Position numbers and translations under genes: made by a program
NCBI GenBank assembly: GCA_009667805.1
Contig: CM019067.1
Span: 164,535,073-164,599,072, forward strand
DNA from: Leptobrachium leishanense
Taxonomy: Eukaryota; Chordata; Amphibia; Anura; Megophryidae
Reading direction: 5' to 3'
Length of the DNA: 64,000 nt
Notes under the pieces: generated by a model
What the model was told of the DNA's origin: nothing
The model's input: the letters and a program-made list of their open reading frames with translations, nothing else
Databases searched by the model: none
In this document: in pieces, positions 57,672 through 64,000 of the stretch
Layout of the letters: each line of letters begins with the position of its first letter
Position numbering within the stretch: position 1 is the stretch's first letter

Positions 57672-59470
57672 GGATTTGGGAATAATCATAGACTTCAAAC
57701 TAAGTAACAATGTGCAATGTCAAACAGCAGCCGCCAAGGCCAGCAAAGTATTGGCATGCATTAAAAGGGGAGTTCACTCACGGGATGAAAACATAATTTT
57801 GCCTCTGTATAAATCAATGGTCAGGCCGCACCTTGAATATGCCGTGCAATTTTGGGCACCTGTCTTAACCCCTTAAGGGTGGCTGACGTACCCTGTACGT
57901 TCTGTCCTCGGGTCTCCCTTAGACCCGCGGACGTACAGGGTACGTCAGCGGCGCCTAATCCCCCTCCCGCCCGATACTCACCTCCCTCGCCGGATCCCAC
58001 GGCGATCTGGCAGGGAGGAAGCCTGCCCATGTGATTTACATGGGCAGGCGAGGCTGATGACGTCGCCGCGCTGCGTGGTGACGTCATCAGCAGGCGTCCC
58101 CATGCATTTCAATGGAGGGGAGGGGGGCTTCTTCGGAGCCCTCTATCTCCCCAACCATTGATGCTAGGGAAATGCCGTTTGCACTGCTGGAAAGGGGAGA
58201 GCCTCCCCTTTTCAGCGGTGTATGGCATTAACCGTTTCGCCACCGGATCAAGTTGCGGCGCCAATTGGCGCCAAAACGCGATTCAAACCTGGAGGGGGGC
58301 TGACATCTTGGATGTCAGCCAAGCCTCCAGGTCCCCCCCACCCACTGACAACCTCACGATATGTGTGAGGATGTCAGTGGGCCAGTTAACCATCTAGCTG
58401 CCATGTAGAGATAAGGGGATCCTAAGGATCCCTTTATCTCCCGATCCATGGCAGCTAGATGGTCATATTTGACATCATTTGAAAGGCCTGATTATGGCCT
58501 TTCAAATGATGCCAAACATGACCAGGTTTGGTTTGAAAAATTGTTTAAAAAAAAATTTAATAAAAAAAATAATAAAAAAATTAAATAAAATAAAAAAATG
58601 GGTTTTTTTTAAAAGTTTTTTTTGTCTAGGGGGAGTTTAATTAAATAGGACCTAGGCTGTCATCTAAAAATAATTAGCACAAATTGGTCAGAATGAGCGC
58701 AGCGCACATAGGTGAACTGTCTCAGCAGTGAAGGGGTTAAAAAGCAAACGCATGTAAAAATTGGGTATTTCTAGTCCCGGGACAAAATTTTGAACCTATT
58801 TAGCCGGGGTCTTTTTGGGTGGTTGTAGATTTTGGGGATTAAATTACGAAAAGTGTGTTTTTACCATTTTTTTCCTCATATTTCATATTTTTCTTTATAG
58901 TAAATTATTCGATATGATGGAAATAATGGTATTTCTAGAAAGTCCATTTAATGGCGGGAAAAAGGGTGTATAATATGTGTGGGTCGAATAAACGAGTAAG
59001 AGGAAAATTTGACCTAAACACTAACAGCGCAGAAACGTAAAAACAGCAGCGGTCACTAAAAGACGGATTTGTGTAAAACTGCCCGGTCACTAAGGGGTTA
59101 AAAAAAGATATTATAGCGTTAGAAAAAGTGCAGAGACGGGCAACTAAATTAATAAGGGGAATGGAAGGGTTAAGTTATGAGGAAAGACTAACAAGCTTAA
59201 ACCTGTTTAGTTTAGAGAAACGGCGCATTAGAGGGGATCTGATAACCTTATATAAATATATACGGGGCCATTATCAACCATTGTCTGATAACCTATTCAT
59301 TAACAGGACTATACATAGGACAAGGGGTCATCCATTTAGACTGGAAGAAAGAAAATTTAGCTTAAAGCATAGGAAGGGTTATTTTACGGTGAGAACAATA
59401 AAGCTGTGGAATTCTCTGCCTGTTGAGGTGGTTGGGTAAGAGTCTGTACAGACTTTTAAAAAATGACTGG
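57672..59470 (+). pseudogene. CR1-like ORF2 C-terminal region
   Basis: The first piece encodes LGIIIDFKLSNNVQCQTAA, then ILPLYKSMVRPHLEYAVQFW. The second piece, after the insertion, encodes EKVQRRATKLIRGMEGLSYE, LFSLEKRRIRGDLITLYKYI and LWNSLPVEVVG. These are the conserved blocks after the RT palm in CR1/Rex-type LINEs. If the TTAA element and one TTAA copy are mentally removed, the frame runs across the junction without change. That shows the element landed in an open coding frame. A stop follows PVEVVG near 59440, and the terminal QTFKK-like segment lies beyond it. Endonuclease and palm are absent. Confidence 0.9.
57865..59101. mobile_element. TTAA element (piggyBac-like MITE) in LINE coding sequence
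   Basis: TTAA bounds both sides (57865-57868 and 59098-59101). The terminal repeats are short (TTAACCCCTTA...TAAGGGGTTAA). The interior holds palindromes such as CGTACCCTGTACG, GTGATTTACATGG, GACATCTTGGATGTC and TGACGTCATCAG. No coding region was recognised. Confidence 0.85.
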
Positions 59471-59640
59471 ATGACTTCCTGCAGACACAGAATATTAAGG
59501 GTTATAATATTTAATATGTGGGTAAAAGCTTCTTGATCCAAGGAGAAATCTGACTGCCATTCTGGGGTCAAGAAGGAATTTTTTCCCGGTATGTTGCATA
59601 TTTCAGACTGGGTTTTTTGCCTTCTTTTGGATCAACAGCA

Positions 59641-60082
59641 GTAGACATGTGCACAGCACAAAATTTAGTTTTGAACTAATGGATTAGTACTAAAATGCAA
59701 TTTATTTAGTTGCTAAAGAAATTCGTTTTCAGTTCTTTAGTATGAAAACTAATTTCATCTGAAAACCAGTGGATACAATTATTATTGTAGTGGCTCCTCA
59801 GAGTGCTGAGATCGCTGCTTGTTACAGTATCTCTCACTCTCAGCACAATGTGTCAGGCAAAGCTGTTACAGTAACTGACTGCTGCTCATCACAGCGCTCA
59901 GAGTTTCAGTAAAACTAGTAAATAATATTTTTATATAGAAGAGGTTATAACAATATTATTTCCTTGTTTTACTGAAACTGAGCGCTGTTACAGTCAGTTA
60001 CTGTAACAGCTGAGCCTGATACATTGTACTGAGAGATAATATAACAAGCAGCCGATCTCAGCGCTCACAGCCACTGGATTTT
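59641..60082. other. Unassigned; possible small DNA element
   Basis: TAGACATGTGCACAGCAC at 59641 resembles the TAGGGATGTGCACC start at 60083. CAGCGCTCAGAGTTTCAGTA and TACTGAAACTGAGCGCTG form an inverted pair (59890-59910 and 59970-59990). The limits are uncertain. Confidence 0.4.
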
Positions 60083-60695
60083 AGGGATGTGCACCGATTT
60101 TTTTTTCGATTCGATTCGATTTTTCGAATTTTTAAACTTTTCGATTCGGTTCGTTTCGACGGCTTTCTGTTTCGATTCGGTTCGGCTCGATTCGGTTTTT
60201 GGGTACATTTATTTTTCGGAATATCGACCATTTTTCGTATTTTCGGGTAACTTTACTAGGTTTCTGTATCGACTTTTCGTTATTTCGGAAAATTTTCGTT
60301 TTTTCGGAATTGTACATGGTTTTCGGCATATCGCCCATTTTTCGTTTTTGGAACTTTTCGTATTTCGGAACTTTTTGTTTTTCGGAACTTTTCGTTTTTC
60401 GGAACTTTTCGTTTTTCGGAACTTTTCGTTTTTCGGAACTTTTCGTTTTTCGGAATTGTACATGGTTTTCGGCATATCGCCAATTTTTCATTTTTTCGGA
60501 ACTTTTCGTTTTTTCGGAACGTCTGTTCTCGTTTCAAAGCTGTCTAACTCTATTCGTTTTGATGAAAACTACTATGGTTTACTTTTTTAATACTACTTTA
60601 TATATTTTTTATAATAAATTTTTGGTTTGTTTTTCGGATCCAATAATTCATTATGTCGATACGATAATTCTGGCGATTCTATCGTGTTTTTTTAA
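60083..60695. mobile_element. TTTTTCGG-rich element, first copy
   Basis: It starts TAGGGATGTGCACCGATT. The right part (CGTTTCAAAG..TCTAACTCTATTCG, TTCGGATCCAATAATTCATT, GATACGATAATTCTGGCGAT) is shared with 63121-63470. It is cut by the TTAA element at 60696. There is no coding region. Confidence 0.6.
60350..60455. repeat. 18-bp minisatellite
   Basis: Six units of TTCGGAACTTTTCGTTTT lie in tandem. Because 18 is a multiple of three, open frames on both strands here are repeat products. Confidence 0.92.
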
Positions 60696-61474
60696 TTAAC
60701 CCTTTCGCTGCTGAGGCTTAGTTTTCACGCCCCTGTGCTGAGGTCATTTTTACCGGTTTTGCTCATCATGTTTAAATGCGTTTTGAAGCTTATTTTAGTA
60801 TATGACCCAGACATATTATATATCGTTCTTTCCGTCAGACTCGGCAGATTCATAATATGTCATTATTATATGTATACGTCATGATCTGTCTGTATTTTAT
60901 AACAAAAAATGCAATAAAATATGAATTTTCAATAATTTACAATGTGTAAAGTGTATTTTTTTCACATTTTAACATGCGAGCAATTGCGGTTATATTTTGT
61001 GCGCTTGTTAAAAAAATTAGAGATGGGGTCTCGTTACAATTTTTTTTGGGGAAAATTACAAAATTTTTAACAAACGCACCGCATACAAAAATCGTTAGTG
61101 CAGCATCATTGTTCACATTATAATTGAAATGGGAACAATATTGCTGCATTAACAAACCAAAAAAAAGAAAAAAAAAATTGTTTATTTTTTTTTATAAATT
61201 TTTTTAAATATTTTTTTATTTTAATTTTTTTTACAAACGTTTTTCACATTCGTGTTTGATATCGTTGGAACGGCCATGCTCTGGCCGATCCAACAATACC
61301 AAACTTTAACCCCTAGCTGCCACGGATCGGGAGATAGGGGGTTCATTTTGGAACCCCCCTATCTCCACCATTGGTGGCAGCTAGGGGTTAACTCCAGGAC
61401 TGGCGTCATCGTGCTATGCACGATGACGCCAGTCCTCAGGGGGAGTTCCCGGAAGCTTGGCCGACATCCGACAT
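60696..61474. mobile_element. piggyBac-like MITE, left two thirds
   Basis: It starts TTAACCCTTTCGCTGCTGAG. The interior block 61250-61470 matches 51897-52110, including TTAACCCCTAGCTGCC and CATCGTGCTATGCACGATG. Where the right end should follow, the 21/22-bp minisatellite begins and the terminus is lost. Confidence 0.8.
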
Positions 61475-62665
61475 CCTCATGGATATGCCCCAGCTCCTCA
61501 TGGATATTGCCCCAGCACCTCGTGGATTTGCCCCAGCTCCTCGTGGATTTGCCCCAGCTCCTCGTGGATATTCCCCAGCTCACACATGGATTTGCCCCAG
61601 CTCCTCGTGGACATGCCCCAGCTCCTCGTGGACATGCCCCAGCTCCTCGTGGACATGCCCCAGCTCACACATGGATTTGCCCCAGCTCCTCGTGGATATT
61701 CCCCAGCTCACACATGGATTTGCCCCAGCTCCTCGTGGATATGCCCCAGCTCCTCGTGGACATGCCCCAGCTCCTCGTGGACATGCCCCAGCTCCTCGTG
61801 GATATGCCCCAGCTCACACATGGATTTGCCCCAGCTCCTCGTGGATATTCCCCAGCTCACACATGGATTTGCCCCAGCTCCTCGTGGATGTGCCCAGCTC
61901 CTCGTGGACATGCCCCAGCTCCTCGTGGACATGCCCCAGCTCACACATGGATTTGCCCCAGCTCCTCGTGGATATTCCCCAGCTCACACATGGATTTGCC
62001 CCAGCTCCTCGTGGATATGCCCCAGCTCCTCGTGGACATGCCCCAGCTCCTCGTGGATATGCCCCAGCTCACACATGGATTTGCCCCAGCTCCTCGTGGA
62101 TATTCCCCAGCTCACACATGGATTTGCCCCAGCTCCTCGTGGATATGCCCCAGCTCCTCGTGGACATGCCCCAGCTCCTCGTGGACATGCCCCAGCTCCT
62201 CGTGATATTCCCCAGCTCACACATGGATTTGCCCCAGCTCCTCGTGATATTCCCCAGCTCACACATGGATTTGCCCCAGCTCCTCGTGGATATGCCCCAG
62301 CTCCTCGTGGACATGCCCCAGCTCCTCGTGGACATGCCCCAGCTCCTCGTGGATATGCCCCAGCTCACACATGGATTTGCCCCAGCTCCTCGTGGATATT
62401 CCCCAGCTCACACATGGATTTGCCCCAGCTCCTCGTGGATATGCCCCAGCTCCTCGTGGACATGCCCCAGCTCCTCGTGGACATGCCCCAGCTCCTCGTG
62501 GACATGCCCCAGCTCCTCGTGGACATGCCCCAGCTCCTCGTGGATATGCCCCAGCTCCTCCTGGATATGCCCCAGCACATGGAATGCCCCAGCTCCTCAT
62601 GGATATGCCCCAGCTCCTCATGGATTTGCCCCAGCAGATGGAATGCCCCAGCACCTCATGATAAT
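61475..62665. repeat. 21/22-bp minisatellite with higher-order pattern
   Basis: More than 50 monomers lie in tandem. Type A is CCCCAGCTCCTCGTGGAYATG, 21 bp, with GATATT, GATATG and GACATG variants. Type B is CCCCAGCTCACACATGG plus ATTTG, 22 bp. They alternate in a recurring order (B, GATATT, B, GATATG, one or more GACATG, GATATG). Long open frames on both strands are a by-product of the repeat. Confidence 0.96.
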
Positions 62666-62942
62666 GGCCCCAGCTCACCTCCGCCGCCTTTTTCGCTCCC
62701 TCAGAGCGTCCGGCGGCGCGGAGCTTGGGCGCTCGCCAGGGGAGCCACGTGACCAGCTGCGATTGGCTGGTGACGTGTTTCCTCCAGGCGAGCGCCGAAG
62801 CTGCATGCTTTGGACGCTTGCAGGGAGCGAAAAACGCGGCGGAGTGTGAGACACCCGCCCTTAGGGTGACGGTGTCACCCTAAAGGCGGGTGTCACCTGG
62901 TGCGGGCCGCACCCCCGCCCCCATGTTACGACGCCACTGGTA
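62666..62942. mobile_element. Right end of a G+C-rich DNA element
   Basis: It ends ATGTTACGACGCCACTG, like the right end GTGACGCCACTG at 51020-51031. The words CACCCGCCCTTAGGGTGAC and GTCACCCTAAAGGCGGGTG form an inverted pair at 62852-62900. The left end was not identified. Confidence 0.55.
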
Positions 62943-63120
62943 TATACATTTAACGGCCACACGCCCACGGACTTACTCTATCCAAACAAAGTTCAGAATG
63001 ATGTGAAACATTGGGACTTTTTGGATAGATCGATTTTCGACTATCCAGAAGTTAAAAAAATAAAAATGGTCGAAATCTAATGCAAAAGTCCCGATGTTTC
63101 ACATCGGGATGTCAGATATT
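62943..63120. other. Unassigned; contains a hairpin
   Basis: GTGAAACATTGGGACTTTTT (63003-63022) pairs with AAAAGTCCCGATGTTTCAC (63083-63101). No other feature was recognised. Confidence 0.4.
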
Positions 63121-63480
63121 AATAGGCTTGTGCACCGATTTTTTTTTCGGTTCGATTTGTTCTGATGTTTAAAATTTTCGATTGCGTACATTTTTTGGAA
63201 TATCGACCATTTTTCGTGTTTTCGGGTCACTTTGCTCGTTTTTTGTATCGACTTTTCGTGATTTCGGAAATTTTCTTTTTTTTCGGAACGTCTGTTCTCC
63301 TCGTTTCAAAGTGTCTAACTCTATTCGTTTTGATGTAAAGTACTATGGTTTACTTTTTTATACTTTATATATTTTTTTTATAATAAATTTTAGGTTTGTT
63401 TTTCGGATCCAATAATTCATTCTGACGATACGATAATTCTGGCGATTCTATCGTGTTTTTTTTTTTTATTAAATAAAGAT
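63121..63480. mobile_element. TTTTTCGG-rich element, second copy
   Basis: It matches 60090-60695 in the same orientation, without most of the 18-bp repeats. The A/T-rich stretch 63481-63731 that follows has no recognisable content. Confidence 0.55.
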
Positions 63481-63731
63481 CCTTTTTTTCTTATGAATAT
63501 ACATTTCACAACTTTATTTATTTAATCACATTAAAAAAATGGTATGAAAGCCAAGGAACAAAAAAAAAAGAACAAAACTATTTAAAAAACGGTAAACTGA
63601 CCCGAATGGTCTGACTTTAAAAATAAAAACCAGAACAAAAATGTTTTAAAACGGAAAAATAGTTGATCAAAATGATCCGAAATGAAAAAAAATAATAAAA
63701 TAAAATGATTTAAAACAGACAAAAATATAAA

Positions 63732-64000
63732 TTAACCCTTTCGCTGCTGAGGCATTTCACGGCTTCCCTTCACACCTGTGTGCGGTGCTGCAGTCTGCTG
63801 CTGAGCTAATTTTTAACAGTTTCGCTCCTCTTGTTTAAACGCGTTTTGAAGCCTTATTTTATAATATGACCCATACATGTTATATATCGTTCTTTCCGGC
63901 AGACTCGGCAGATGATTCATAATATATCATTATCATATGTATGCGTCATGTCCTGTCTGTATATTATAACAAAAAATGCAATAAAATTAGAATTTTCAAT
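63732..64000. mobile_element. piggyBac-like MITE, left part (runs off the window)
   Basis: TTAACCCTTTCGCTGCTGAG at 63732 and the following interior (ATATCGTTCTTTCCGGCAGA) match 60696-60900 and 39493-39720. The right end lies outside the window. Confidence 0.85.

Larger units (their letters stand above)
57666..59640 (+). mobile_element. CR1-like LINE 3' end split by a TTAA element
   Basis: The LINE pieces are 57666-57864 and 59102-59640. The insertion at 57865-59101 lies precisely in a TTAA within the coding sequence. The 3' UTR ends near GGTTTTTTGCCTTCTTTTGG at 59610-59630. This family differs from the LINE at 53211-57524 and resembles the fragment at 24815-25010. Confidence 0.85.

Noticed and set aside
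60087..60699. Phe/Arg-rich frames of about 166 codons and Lys-rich minus-strand frames
   Set aside because: They come from the 18-bp TTCGGAACTTTTCGTTTT repeat and T-rich sequence.
61475..62665. CRISPR-like array of short repeats
   Set aside because: The repeats are contiguous with no unique spacers, and the context is a vertebrate-type genome.
61252..62849. Long open frames of 317 to 477 codons across the minisatellite on both strands
   Set aside because: They consist of seven-residue repeats produced by the 21-bp unit in every frame. No start context, domain or codon preference supports a gene.

Overview
This window looks like repeat-dense vertebrate DNA, most likely from an anuran amphibian (frog or toad). 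The reasoning is qualitative. It mixes an L1-clade LINE, CR1/L2-type LINE fragments, a tRNA-derived SINE, hAT elements with TAGGGATGRGC termini, and a large set of TTAA-flanked piggyBac-like MITEs whose ends read roughly TTAACCCTTTCGCTGCTGAGG. I recognise no host gene, rRNA, functional tRNA gene or CRISPR array. Every coding stretch I can support is mobile-element protein, and nearly all are broken by frameshifts, deletions or nested insertions. No database search was run, so family names rest on motifs, termini and target-site duplications (TSDs) read by eye.

Layout. 1-4162: a nearly full ORF2 of an L1-type LINE. 4163-6045: mostly unassigned. 6046-7320: a terminal-inverted-repeat MITE, then the 3' end of a CR1/L2-type LINE. 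7350-9612: a deletion derivative of a hAT element that keeps only the transposase C-terminus, followed by an exact 224-bp tandem duplication. 11400-12210: an L2-like LINE 3' end with a SINE inside it. 13315-16640: hAT-like and unassigned DNA elements with a nested solo LTR. 17340-20770: LINE tails, MITE fragments, a SINE, a 37-bp tandem repeat and a small hAT MITE. 21980-26805: a 4.8-kb hAT element with a decayed transposase and a perfect 8-bp TSD. 28045-31199: two MITEs; the first carries a 1-kb foldback retroelement with a 14-bp TSD and a hammerhead-ribozyme-like core. 31407-38376: solo LTRs and piggyBac-like MITEs nested in both orders, and a CA-rich minisatellite.

38974-47016 is one hAT element opened to 8 kb by two piggyBac-like MITEs. 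The second of these contains a young 4.8-kb non-autonomous LTR retrotransposon (paired 1070-bp LTRs, TSD ACCCC) coding for an unfamiliar gag-like protein. 48207-52536 holds a Harbinger-like MITE, a hAT element with a TTAA element inside, and a further piggyBac-like MITE. 53025-57665 is a LINE reverse transcriptase on the minus strand, split by two hAT insertions, one of which is itself split by a piggyBac-like MITE; the LINE in turn sits in an AT-rich repeat. 57666-59640 is a CR1-like LINE split by another TTAA element. 60083-64000 holds TTTTTCGG-rich repeats, piggyBac-like ends and a 1.2-kb 21/22-bp minisatellite.

How the parts work together. The CR1/L2-type LINE shares its 3' tail with the SINE, which implies trans-mobilisation. 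The full hAT element supplies the likely transposase ancestor for the many short TAGGGATGRGC elements. TTAA elements and LTR elements insert into each other and into the hAT elements, so the nesting gives a relative order of activity.
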